Assembly (NCBI GenBank): GCA_030040415.1
Contig: JASHTT010000692.1
Coordinates: forward strand, 1 to 27,183
Reading direction: 5' to 3'
Length of the DNA: 27,183 bases
Origin: Streptosporangiaceae bacterium
GTDB taxonomy: Bacteria > Actinomycetota > Actinomycetes > Streptosporangiales > Streptosporangiaceae
The notes below the pieces were generated by a model. That model saw only the letters and a program-made list of their open reading frames with translations. It had not been told where the DNA came from and did no database searches. Shown here piece by piece: positions 8,555-16,648 of this stretch (the stretch's first letter is position 1; each line of letters begins with the position of its first letter). The position numbers were made by a program, and so were the translations under genes.

Positions 8555-9572
8555 CGAGCAACTGCTATCGGTCCGCGACCTCCGCATCAGTTACCGCACC
8601 GGAACTGGGGAGGCTGACCTCGTCCGGGCGGCGAGCTTCGACGTCGCGCCGGGCGAGATCGTCTGCCTGGTAGGTGAGTCTGGCAGCGGCAAGACGCTTA
8701 CCGGACGAGCGATCCTTGGCCTGCTGCACCACAACGACCGGATGCGTGTCAGCGGATCGGTGGTCTTCGGCGGCCGCGAACTGACCGGGCTGCCGGACCG
8801 CTCGCTTCGGACTGTACGCGGCAGCCAGATCGCCATGATCTTCCAGGACCCTGTCGCGGCGCTCGATCCGGTAGTCCGGGTCGGCGAGCAGGTAGCCGAA
8901 GCGATGGCCCGTCGCGGACGGCGGCGGGGGCGCAGCCGGGTGTCCGGTGAGATCGCCGACCTGCTACGGCGGGTGGGCATCACGGACCCGGAATTGCGCA
9001 TGCGGCAGTTTCCGCACGAGATCTCCGGCGGCATGTGCCAGCGCATCGGCATCGCGATAGCGCTGGCCGGCGACCCTGGTTTGCTCGTAGCTGACGAACC
9101 GACGACGGCGCTGGACGTGACGATCCAGGCTCAGGTGCTCGATTTGATAGCCGAGTTGCGCCGGGAGCGTGGGCTGTCGGTGCTGCTCATTACCCACGAC
9201 ATGGGCGTGGCTGCCAGGATGGCCGACCGGATCTTGGTCATGTACGCCGGGTCGATCGTGGAAGAAGCCCCTGCTGCCGACTTCTTCGTGCATGCCGCGC
9301 ACCCTTACGGCCTGGGCCTGATCCGCGCGGTCCCCCGCATCGACATCGACCGCCCTGGCCGGTTGTCGGCAATCCCCGGCGCGGTACCCGAAGCGCGCAA
9401 CCGTCCGCCGGGCTGCGCGTTCCATCCCCGGTGCCCGGTGCGCCTGGACCTCTGCGCTGAGGAGGAGCCAGCGCCGCTTCGGCTGGGCGGCCAGCTCGTC
9501 GCCTGCCACCGGGCCGCCGACATGCTAACCGGTCGGCTCAGCCTGTGGGACAGCGAGGCTCCGGTTGGCTAG
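8547..9572 (+). CDS. ABC transporter ATP-binding protein, DppD/OppD type
   Basis: First ATPase of the importer, 341 aa from GTG 8547, which lies inside the end of the permease gene; a longer open frame upstream encodes no family-like sequence. Walker A is GESGSGKT (43-50), the Q-loop is MIFQDPVAALDP, the signature is ISGGMCQRI (a common variant of LSGGMRQRV), Walker B is LLVADEPTTALD and the H-loop is LITHDMG. The C-terminal oligopeptide domain has the cysteine pattern GCAFHPRCP...LC...CH seen in OppD/DppD, where some members bind an iron-sulfur cluster. It pairs with the next ATPase to drive transport. Confidence 0.94.
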   Translation: MPDEQLLSVRDLRISYRTGTGEADLVRAASFDVAPGEIVCLVGESGSGKTLTGRAILGLLHHNDRMRVSGSVVFGGRELTGLPDRSLRTVRGSQIAMIFQDPVAALDPVVRVGEQVAEAMARRGRRRGRSRVSGEIADLLRRVGITDPELRMRQFPHEISGGMCQRIGIAIALAGDPGLLVADEPTTALDVTIQAQVLDLIAELRRERGLSVLLITHDMGVAARMADRILVMYAGSIVEEAPAADFFVHAAHPYGLGLIRAVPRIDIDRPGRLSAIPGAVPEARNRPPGCAFHPRCPVRLDLCAEEEPAPLRLGGQLVACHRAADMLTGRLSLWDSEAPVG

Positions 9573-10542
9573 CGATCTGCTGGCCGCCACCGGCCTCGTG
9601 CGGCACTACCGGCTCCGGCGGCGCTGGTGGCGGGCCGAGCCGCCCAGGATCGTGCGGGCCGTCGATGGTGTGAACGTGCGAGTGCCGGCCGGCACGACGG
9701 TCGGACTGGTAGGTGAATCTGGCTGCGGCAAGACGACGCTCGGCAGGCTGCTGCTTCGGCTGGAGCAGCCAACCGCGGGTGAGATCACGTTCGCGGGCCA
9801 GGATTGGCTAGCCAAGCGGGGCGAGCAACTCCGCGAGGCGCGCAAGGACATGCAGGCAATCTTCCAGGACCCGCTGGGGTCGCTCGACCCGCGCGCCACG
9901 GTAGCCCAGGTCATAGGGGAAGCACTGGCCGCGCACGGCATGGAGCCTGCCAAGAGCGGCCGAGCGGACAAGATCGCCGAACTGCTGCGCTCGGTCGGCC
10001 TGGGGCCGGACGTGGCTCGGCGTTACCCGAACGAGCTGTCTGGCGGGCAGCGGCAGCGCGTCACAATCGCCCGGTCCATAGCGGTACAGCCGAAGTTCAT
10101 CGTCTGTGACGAGGCGGTGTCCGCGCTCGACGTGTCCGTCCAGGCCCAGATCATCAACCTGCTATCCGACCTGCAGGATGCGCTCGGTATCAGCTATCTT
10201 TTCATCTCCCACAACCTGGCGACGGTGCGGCACCTGGCGGACACCGTCGCCGTCATGTACCTCGGGAAGGTCGTCGAGCGGGCGCCCGCCGGCGAGCTGT
10301 TCGCAGCGCCAGCCCATCCGTACACCGTCGCGCTGCTTGCTGCTGTCCCGGTGCCCGATCCCGCCGCGCCGCGCATCGAGCAGAACCTGTCAGGGGACCT
10401 GCACTCGGCGACCGATCTTCCGTCCGGCTGCCGGTTCCGCCTCCGCTGCCCGCGCGCAGCGGAGATCTGCGCCCAGGTGGAGCCGCCGCTCGAGGCGCTG
10501 TCCGACGGCCACGTGGCCGCCTGCCACTTCCCGCACCGCTGA
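9565..10542 (+). CDS. ABC transporter ATP-binding protein, DppF/OppF type, TTG start
   Basis: Second ATPase, 325 aa. Walker A is GESGCGKTT, the Q-loop is AIFQDPLGSLDPR, the signature is LSGGQRQRV, Walker B is FIVCDEAVSALDVS and the H-loop is FISHNLATV. The C-terminal cysteine motif GCRFRLRCP...ICAQ...CHFP marks the OppF/DppF class. The TTG start at 9565 overlaps the preceding stop by 8 bp, exactly like the preceding pair, which argues for coupled synthesis of permease and both ATPases. All catalytic motifs are intact, so the importer appears complete with one lipoprotein, two permeases and two ATPases. Confidence 0.94.
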   Translation: MASDLLAATGLVRHYRLRRRWWRAEPPRIVRAVDGVNVRVPAGTTVGLVGESGCGKTTLGRLLLRLEQPTAGEITFAGQDWLAKRGEQLREARKDMQAIFQDPLGSLDPRATVAQVIGEALAAHGMEPAKSGRADKIAELLRSVGLGPDVARRYPNELSGGQRQRVTIARSIAVQPKFIVCDEAVSALDVSVQAQIINLLSDLQDALGISYLFISHNLATVRHLADTVAVMYLGKVVERAPAGELFAAPAHPYTVALLAAVPVPDPAAPRIEQNLSGDLHSATDLPSGCRFRLRCPRAAEICAQVEPPLEALSDGHVAACHFPHR

Positions 10543-10598
10543 CTACCAGCGCATCCGGCGGTAGGCGGGCGCGTCAGGTCACTGGTATACCGGGATTC

Positions 10599-11615
10599 AT
10601 GAGCGGCGACGGACTGGCGATCGGGATGCGGTCGGCCGCAACCCTGCTGCTGCAGGAACTGGACGAGAAGGAGCGCGCGGTCGCCGTCCTCCGGTTCGAG
10701 GACGAGGCTGCCCGGCGATGGCTGGAGTACCGGCCGCTGCCGCGCCCGGGCGCGTGCCTGGCCACCCTCGCGCCGGGCGCCCGCAAGGCGGCCCACCGGC
10801 TGCTGAGCACCGCGCTGAGCGAGCACGCCTACGCCCAGGCGATGGTGATAGTCGCACTCGAGGAAGTGCTCGACCGGGAGGAGGACGGCCGGCTCGGTCG
10901 GCACAGCGGCGACTACTGGGTCAGCATCTTCGGCGATCCGCAGGACGACGGGCCGTGGTCGTGGCGGTTCGAAGGCCACCACCTGTCTGTCAGCGTGACG
11001 GTGACCGACGACCAGGTCTCGCCATCGCCGGTGTTCCTGGGCGCCAATCCCGCTCGCGTCAGCTACGCTGGGCGGCCGATATCCAGGCCGCTCGCCCCTG
11101 AGGAGGACCTGGCGCGCGAACTGCTCGATGCGCTGGGGCCGGCCGGGCGATCGGCCGCCGTGGTCGGCGCCGACGCGCCGGCTGACATCAGGACCGGCAC
11201 CGCGGGCCGCGTACGGCAGGCGATAGCGCCGCTCGGCGTGCCCTCGGGCAGCCTCCGGCCAGGGCCGCGGGCGATGCTGCACGAGCTCGCTGGCCTGTAC
11301 CTAGCTCGGCTGCGCCCCGAGCTCGCCGCCCGCGAAGCTGATCGGGTGGCAGCCAGCGAACTGCACTTCGCCTGGGAAGGCTCGCTCGACCCGGGAACCC
11401 CGCACTACTACCGGGTGCAGGGCGACGACCTGCTGGTCGAGTACGACAACACCAGTGCGGACGGCAACCATGCGCATACCGTACTGCGGCGACCGCGCGG
11501 CGACTTTGGCGGCGACATCCTCACCACGCATTACCGTGCGGCACACACGAGCGAGGGTCAGGGGACAGACGTCAGCGACGAAGATCCCGCCGGACGTGCC
11601 CGCGCCGCTCGCTAG
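10599..11615 (+). CDS. DUF3500 domain-containing protein
   Basis: A 338-aa protein of the DUF3500 family, whose biochemical role I cannot assign. Recognised family segments are SGDYWVSIFGDP (about 102-113), WSWRFEGHHLSVSVTV (119-134), an early LLxxLxxxERAVAVLRF region, and VEYDNTSADGNHAHTVLRRP near the C-terminus, a His/Asp-rich motif well conserved in the family. No signal peptide or membrane segment is seen in this copy. It follows the importer by 56 nt on the same strand, so co-transcription is possible. The 8-bp palindrome GGTATACC ends 7 nt before the ATG and could be a -10 region of a nearly leaderless mRNA; this is a guess. Its stop overlaps the stop of the convergent SDR gene at CTAG 11612-11615. 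Confidence 0.8.
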   Translation: MSGDGLAIGMRSAATLLLQELDEKERAVAVLRFEDEAARRWLEYRPLPRPGACLATLAPGARKAAHRLLSTALSEHAYAQAMVIVALEEVLDREEDGRLGRHSGDYWVSIFGDPQDDGPWSWRFEGHHLSVSVTVTDDQVSPSPVFLGANPARVSYAGRPISRPLAPEEDLARELLDALGPAGRSAAVVGADAPADIRTGTAGRVRQAIAPLGVPSGSLRPGPRAMLHELAGLYLARLRPELAAREADRVAASELHFAWEGSLDPGTPHYYRVQGDDLLVEYDNTSADGNHAHTVLRRPRGDFGGDILTTHYRAAHTSEGQGTDVSDEDPAGRARAAR

Positions 11616-12289
11616 ACCGGGACGGCAGCACCGTTCACCAGCGCCGAGGATGGGCTGGCCAGATAGAGATACGCCGGTGCGATGTCGGCAACCTTCGGCC
11701 AGGCTGCATGGTCCGCCGACGGCAGGGCGGCACGGTTGGCGGGCGTATCGATGATGCTGGGTACCACGCAGTTCACCGTGATGCCGCTGCCGCGTACCTC
11801 GTCGGCCGCCATCGACACCAGGTGCAGCACGCCAAGCTTGCTCAGCGAGTAGGCGAAGCCGGATCCGGTACTCACCACGCCAGCCCGGCTCGCCGTGTGC
11901 ACGATCCTGCCCTGACCGGCCCGTTGCATCCGCCGTAGCGCGTGCTTGGTGATGACCGCTGCTGTCACCAAGTTGAGCTCGAACTGGCGGGTCAGCTCGG
12001 TTAGGTCAAGGTCGGCGAGGGGGCGCTGGGGCGCGAAACCGCCGACGGTATTGATCACGGCCCAGGGTGCCGGACCGCGCTCCAGCAAGGCTCCGACGCC
12101 GTCATCGTCGAGCACGTCGACGGCGGCGTAGCTGACGCCGTCGATCCGGTTGGCGGCCGCGGGCTCCGCCCTGTCGGCGCCGGTTACCGAGGCGCCGGCG
12201 CTCGCGAAGGCGCTGGCGACCCCGGAACCCAGCGCCCCGGCGGCACCGAAGACCAGCACGGTCCGGCCCGCGAGACCATCGTCGGCCAT
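11612..12289 (-). CDS. short-chain dehydrogenase/reductase (SDR), 225 aa
   Basis: An NAD(P)-dependent Rossmann-fold oxidoreductase. The dinucleotide loop reads GAAGALGSG (about 15-23; classical TGxxxGxG with the Thr replaced), the Asn-Gly segment is NTVGG, and the active site is Ser in HTASRAG with YSLSK for the Tyr-x-x-x-Lys pair. It is slightly shorter than the usual 240-260 aa, ending just after the family's GxxxxV terminal segment. It is the last gene of the leftward sugar-oxidation group but is separated from the FolP2-like gene by 57 nt that hold a strong hairpin, so it may be expressed at a different level. Substrate is unknown; a polyol or keto-sugar would fit the neighbours. Confidence 0.88.
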   Translation of the reverse strand: MADDGLAGRTVLVFGAAGALGSGVASAFASAGASVTGADRAEPAAANRIDGVSYAAVDVLDDDGVGALLERGPAPWAVINTVGGFAPQRPLADLDLTELTRQFELNLVTAAVITKHALRRMQRAGQGRIVHTASRAGVVSTGSGFAYSLSKLGVLHLVSMAADEVRGSGITVNCVVPSIIDTPANRAALPSADHAAWPKVADIAPAYLYLASPSSALVNGAAVPV

Positions 12290-12307
12290 GTCATACCTGC
12301 CTTCCTG

Positions 12308-12331
12308 TCGCCCGGCGCGATGGCCGGGCGA
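12308..12331 (-). terminator. intercistronic GC hairpin without T-run
   Basis: TCGCCCGGC and GCCGGGCGA pair perfectly over 9 bp around a 6-nt loop, between the FolP2-like stop and the SDR start. No U-tract follows on the minus strand, so it may be a partial terminator, an mRNA-stability element or a processing site rather than a full stop. Confidence 0.4.
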
Positions 12332-12346
12332 TCACCGCGCAACCGT

Positions 12347-13225
12347 TCAGGCCAGCCCGCGCAGCGCGCGGGCGGGTGGTCTGTCGCCGCGTATCGCGCT
12401 CACCATGTCGATGACCTGCCGAGACTCCGCTACCTCGTGAACGCGGAAGATCCGCGCGCCCAGCCACGCGCTTACCGCCGTGGCCGCGAGCGTTCCGGCC
12501 AGCCGCTGCTCGGCCGGCAGGCCAAGCGCTTCGCCGACGAAGTCCTTGTTCGACAGGGATACCAGGACCGGCCACCCGGTCGCGGTCATTTCGGTCAGCC
12601 TGCGCGTGATCTCAAGCGATTGCCAGGTGTTCTTGCCGAAGTCGTGCGCCGGGTCGATGATGATCCGCTCCGGGTCGACTCCGGCCGCGACCGCCCGCTC
12701 CGCAAGCTGCAGCGTCACCGCCAGTACGTCCGTCACCACGTCGGCATAGGCGACGCGCACCGGGCGCGTGCGGGGGCGCTGGCCGCCCGCGTGCGCGCAG
12801 ACCAGTCCGGCGCCGAACTCCGCCGCTACACCGGCCAGCCGCTGGTCGGCGCCGCCCCAGCTGTCGTTGATCAGGTCAGCGCCTGCCGCGCAGGCCGGTG
12901 CGGCAGCTTCGTGCCGCCAGGTGTCGATGCTGATGATCACGTCTGGGTGGGCGTCCCGGATAGCGGCGATGAACCCGGCGGTGCGCCTGATCTCTTCGGC
13001 CGCGTCTACGTCGGTGCTCGGTCCGGCAGGCACGCCGCCCACGTCGATGATGTCGGCGCCCTCGGCCACGAGGCGGTGCACACGCTCCATCGCCGCCGGC
13101 TCGTCCCAGGTGACACCTGGCCGGTAGAAAGAGTCTGGGGTCCGGTTGACGATCCCCATGATCAGCGGCTGCGAAGGCGGAAACGCGCGCCGTCCCAGCC
13201 GGAGCACGCCCGGTTGGACCTCCAT
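12347..13225 (-). CDS. folP2: FolP2-type dihydropteroate synthase homologue, probably not a true DHPS
   Basis: A 292-aa pterin-binding-fold TIM barrel. It closely resembles what I recall of mycobacterial FolP2, which lacks DHPS activity: LIMGIVNRTPDSFY (21-34), SIDTW (99-103), LINDSWGGAD (118-127), DPAHDFGKNT (191-200), SNKDFVGE (225-232) and RVHEV (261-265). True DHPS motifs are altered: the GGESTRPG loop reads GGVPAGPS (63-70), the HMxGTP region is HAGGQRP, and SRKSF is SNKDF. DHPS normally joins pABA to a pterin in folate synthesis; with these changes I infer another or no catalytic role. It sits 7 nt after the GH3 glycosidase gene and far from any folate gene in view. The symbol reflects homology, not proven function. 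Confidence 0.85.
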   Translation of the reverse strand: MEVQPGVLRLGRRAFPPSQPLIMGIVNRTPDSFYRPGVTWDEPAAMERVHRLVAEGADIIDVGGVPAGPSTDVDAAEEIRRTAGFIAAIRDAHPDVIISIDTWRHEAAAPACAAGADLINDSWGGADQRLAGVAAEFGAGLVCAHAGGQRPRTRPVRVAYADVVTDVLAVTLQLAERAVAAGVDPERIIIDPAHDFGKNTWQSLEITRRLTEMTATGWPVLVSLSNKDFVGEALGLPAEQRLAGTLAATAVSAWLGARIFRVHEVAESRQVIDMVSAIRGDRPPARALRGLA

Positions 13226-13232
13226 GACTCGG

Positions 13233-15662
13233 TCAGACCCTCAGCGTGGCGGCCAGGCGCCGGTCGGCAAGGCTGTGCGCCGCCTCGATCACGTACTCAC
13301 CTGGCACCGTCCGCCAGCCACCGTCCCAGATCTGAAACGCGCGCTCCGGGAGATCCACGGTGACCGTGATGCGCTGACCGGGATCCGCGGCAAGGCTGGC
13401 GAATCCGGCCAGCCAGCGGACCGGCCGGTCGACGTCCGTGCTGGAAGGGCTGACGTAGACCTGCACGACCTCACGTCCGGGCCGGTTGCCGTCGTTGCGC
13501 ACTGTGATCATCACCCGTCGGCCCGACACGCTGATGTCCTCATACGCCCAGGTCGTGTAGCCGAGTCCATGGCCGAACGGGTACCGCGGTGTCGCTGCGG
13601 TCCGGTCCCACGCCCGGTAGCCGATAAACAAGTCCTCGTCGTAGCGGAGCACGCCGTCCGCGGGCGTCGTGGCGAGCACCGGGCAGTCAGCCTGGACGGC
13701 CGGCCAGGTGGTCGGCAGCCGGCCACCCGGCTCTGCGGCACCAAGCAGCACGTCCGCCAGCGCGTGGCCGGCCTCCTGCCCGGGAAACCAGGTCAGCAGG
13801 ACCGCGGCGACGTCGTCTGCCCAGGGCAGCTCGACCGGCGAGCCGGCGTTGACGACCACAATCGTGCGCGAGTTCACCGCGACGACGCGGCGCACAAGCT
13901 CGTCTTGCCGTCCGGGCAGTGCCAGCGAGGTCCGGTCGAAACCCTCGGACTCCACGTCGTCGGTAGTGCCGACGACCACGACCGCGACGTCGCTCGCCGC
14001 GGCGAGCGACTCCGCACCCGCCAGCATGTCGTCCTCGGTGTCCTGCGGCGGGCCATAGCCGAGGGCAAACGAGACGATCCCCGGCCCGTCCGAACCGCCG
14101 GTCAGCTGGGTTAGCGAGACCTCGACGCTGTCCCCCTGCTTGAGCCGCAGCGGCAACTGCAACTCCGGCGGGTGCAGGAACAGCATGGCCAGGTCGTCTG
14201 ACTCCGGGCGGATCACGTCGTCGAACAGGACATCGTCGCCGGCGGTCAGCGTGAAGCGGCCGGCGCCGCGTATCCCCAGGCGGTGCGCGCCGTCCTGGCC
14301 GGCTGTCAGCAGGCCGCGGACGCGCACTCGCGCTATCGCTTGCGGTTCGACCCCCGAGGGCAGGTCCATCCACCGGGCCGCGCCGCTAGCCAGCGCGGTC
14401 TCGTGCAGAACCAGGCCGGCGGCATCGGTGAACGTCGCGGCGAGCCCGGACCAAGGCGGGCCGGACGCCGGCTCGAGCCGCGTCCTCGGGTCGGCGCCGA
14501 CCGCGTAAGACACCGTGACCGAGCCGGGCAGCGCGCTCGCCAGCCCGTCTAGCGGCGAGATCACATGCGCCGGATAGACCGTGGCGCTGCCGCCCCCGAG
14601 TACGCGCGCGTCCCGCGCGAGCGCTCCGATGACCGCGACACTGGACAGCGACGAGGGGTCGAGCGGCAGCAGTGCCGCCGCATTCGCCGCGAGGACGAAC
14701 GAGCGGGCCGCGATCTGCCTGGCCAGGCGCTCGCCGTCGGCGAGCGCCGGCCGGTCTTGTGCCGGAACCGACTCAGGTGCGCCAGCGAGCGCGCCCGTCC
14801 GCGCGGCCAGCCGCAGCACCCGGCGCACGTGGTCATCGATGACCTCGACGGGCACCCTGCCGTCGCGGACGGCCGCCAGCAGCCGGTCACCCCAGGGGCT
14901 GCCCATCGACGGCATCACGATGTCGAGCCCGCCGTTGGCTGTGGCTACGGTGTCCCGCGCCGCTGTCCAGTCGGAAACCACCGCCCCGTCGAAGCCCCAC
15001 TCACCCTTCAGCATGCGGATTTGCAACTGCGCGTGCTCGGTCATGGTCACGCCGTTCACCGCGTTGTAGGCGGACATCACGGCCCAGGCGCCAGCGTGCG
15101 CGACGATCGTCTCGAACGGCGCGAGGTACAACTCCCGGAGTGCGCGCTCGCTGACCACCACGTTGGCCGTGAACCGGTCCGTCTCGGAGTCGTTGGCGAC
15201 GAAGTGCTTCACCGTCGCGCTCACGCCCTGGTCCTGGACGCCAGCCACGTAGCCGGCGCCGATCTCCGCGGTGAGCAGCGGATCCTCGGAGTACGCCTCG
15301 AAGTGGCGGCCGCCCAGCGGGCTCCGGTGCAAGTTGACGGTAGGCGCGAGGAGCACGTGCACGCCCTTGCGCCTGGCCTCCTGACCGAGCAGCCGCCCGG
15401 CCTGCCTCGCCAGCTCGCGGTCCCAGGTCGCGGCGAGCGCTGTCGGGCTCGGCAGCGCCACAGATGGGTCATCCGCGCTCCACCGGGTGCCCCGTACACC
15501 GACCGGCCCGTCCGACATCACGATGCTGGCCAGCCCGATCTCCGGTACGCCGGGCAGCGACCACGCGTCCTGCCCGGCCAGTATCGAGACCTTCGTGTCG
15601 AGGTCGAGACGGTCAAGGGCGGCCTGAATCGCTGCCTCCTGCTCGGCACTGCGGACGGACAT
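13233..15662 (-). CDS. glycoside hydrolase family 3 beta-glycosidase with PA14-like insert
   Basis: An 809-aa GH3 enzyme. The N-terminal barrel has MSDGPVGVRG (substrate pocket Asp), HVLLAPTVNLHRSPLGGRHF, VKHFVAND and the nucleophile Asp231 in VVSDWTA. The second domain carries the acid/base Glu in ESEGFDR (about 571-577). Between them, about 405-535, lies a PA14-like insert, which in related beta-glucosidases shapes the pocket for aryl or small glycosides. A fibronectin-like C-terminal domain ends the protein. No signal peptide is present, so it acts on imported glycosides in the cytoplasm. I chose ATG 15662 because AGGAGG lies 5 nt upstream; the in-frame ATG at 15695 has no ribosome site. 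The exact sugar specificity is not readable. Confidence 0.92.
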   Translation of the reverse strand: MSVRSAEQEAAIQAALDRLDLDTKVSILAGQDAWSLPGVPEIGLASIVMSDGPVGVRGTRWSADDPSVALPSPTALAATWDRELARQAGRLLGQEARRKGVHVLLAPTVNLHRSPLGGRHFEAYSEDPLLTAEIGAGYVAGVQDQGVSATVKHFVANDSETDRFTANVVVSERALRELYLAPFETIVAHAGAWAVMSAYNAVNGVTMTEHAQLQIRMLKGEWGFDGAVVSDWTAARDTVATANGGLDIVMPSMGSPWGDRLLAAVRDGRVPVEVIDDHVRRVLRLAARTGALAGAPESVPAQDRPALADGERLARQIAARSFVLAANAAALLPLDPSSLSSVAVIGALARDARVLGGGSATVYPAHVISPLDGLASALPGSVTVSYAVGADPRTRLEPASGPPWSGLAATFTDAAGLVLHETALASGAARWMDLPSGVEPQAIARVRVRGLLTAGQDGAHRLGIRGAGRFTLTAGDDVLFDDVIRPESDDLAMLFLHPPELQLPLRLKQGDSVEVSLTQLTGGSDGPGIVSFALGYGPPQDTEDDMLAGAESLAAASDVAVVVVGTTDDVESEGFDRTSLALPGRQDELVRRVVAVNSRTIVVVNAGSPVELPWADDVAAVLLTWFPGQEAGHALADVLLGAAEPGGRLPTTWPAVQADCPVLATTPADGVLRYDEDLFIGYRAWDRTAATPRYPFGHGLGYTTWAYEDISVSGRRVMITVRNDGNRPGREVVQVYVSPSSTDVDRPVRWLAGFASLAADPGQRITVTVDLPERAFQIWDGGWRTVPGEYVIEAAHSLADRRLAATLRV

Positions 15663-15691
15663 TCGGGCCTCCTGCGCTTGACGGTCCCCGG

Positions 15692-16648
15692 TCATGCACC
15701 CGAGTTCGTGGCCGCTGGCACGAAGCGGAACGGCGGCCGCCCAGTGACACCCGGTACAGCGCAGAAGATGTCCCCGGACTGCGGCTGCGCGGCGATGTCG
15801 GCGGCTGTCATGTTCTCGCGTGCCGTCGTAATGTACAGCGTGCCCAGACCGGGCCCGCCGAAGGCGACCGAGCTGACCTGACGCACCGGCAATCGCACCA
15901 CCGTGTCCAGCCGGCCGGCCGGGGTGTACCTGCGCAGTTCGCCGCCCCCCCAGACGGCGACCCAGATGCAGCCGTCAGCGTCGATCGTCAGCCCGTCCGC
16001 GCTGCCCTCGCTGGCCGGGATGTCGATGAGCCGCCGCCTGTCCAGCAGCGTCCCGCGGTCCGGATCGGTGTCGAACACGTCGACGCCGCCCGCCGGGCTG
16101 TCGACGTAGTAGAAACGCCGCCGGTCGTCGGTCCAGTCCAGGCCGTTCGACACGCCGACGCCGACGACCAGCTCGCTGACCGACAGATCGGGCGCAAGCC
16201 GGTACAGACGGCCGGGTTCGCTGCCGCCGTAAGCACCCGGGGGTTCACCGGAACCCTGCGGGTGCCACCGCATGGTGCCTGCGCAAAAGCCGCCCCAGGG
16301 GTCAGGCTTGCCGTCGTTGAACCGAACCACCCCCGCATCCGTCGTGAGGCCGGGCAGCCGGGTCAGCCGCCCGCCGCGGATATCGGCCACGGCGAACCCG
16401 TCGACCAGCGCGAGCACCAGCCCGCCGTCGCCGGTCAGGCCGATGGCGCCGACGGGCAGCCCGGCCGCGAACACGTCGCGGTCCCCGGTAGCGGGGTCGA
16501 ATGTGTGCACGTGTCCGGCCAGGATGTCCACCCACAGAAGCAGCTGCCTGCCGGTGTCCCAGACCGGTGACTCGGCAAGCTCGCACTGGGCAGGCACGGC
16601 AAGCTCGGCGTCGAGCACTCGCGGCCCGCCGCCGCTCGCCCGGCTCAT
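15692..16648 (-). CDS. SMP-30/gluconolactonase/LRE family lactonase, 318 aa
   Basis: A six-bladed beta-propeller sugar lactonase. Metal ligands typical of SMP-30 are present: Glu26 in LAESPVW, Asn168 in VSNGLDW and Asp218 in GSADGLTID. Substrate-contact residues in VRFNDGKPDPWG (108-119) and FCAGTMRW are also conserved. The family opens aldono-lactones made by sugar dehydrogenases. Its ATG overlaps the stop of the zinc dehydrogenase gene as ATGA at 16645-16648, so the two are coupled; this fits a two-step oxidation of a sugar to a lactone and then to an aldonate. It is cytoplasmic, with no export signal. Confidence 0.92.
   Translation of the reverse strand: MSRASGGGPRVLDAELAVPAQCELAESPVWDTGRQLLLWVDILAGHVHTFDPATGDRDVFAAGLPVGAIGLTGDGGLVLALVDGFAVADIRGGRLTRLPGLTTDAGVVRFNDGKPDPWGGFCAGTMRWHPQGSGEPPGAYGGSEPGRLYRLAPDLSVSELVVGVGVSNGLDWTDDRRRFYYVDSPAGGVDVFDTDPDRGTLLDRRRLIDIPASEGSADGLTIDADGCIWVAVWGGGELRRYTPAGRLDTVVRLPVRQVSSVAFGGPGLGTLYITTARENMTAADIAAQPQSGDIFCAVPGVTGRPPFRFVPAATNSGA

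Noticed and set aside
12320..13363. A 347-codon plus-strand open frame opposite the FolP2-like gene
   Set aside because: Arg-rich shadow; the minus-strand frame has ordered FolP2 motifs.
14565..15881. A 438-codon plus-strand open frame opposite the GH3 and lactonase genes
   Set aside because: Arg/His/Pro-rich shadow sequence, no ribosome site or motif; both genes on the other strand have intact catalytic residues.
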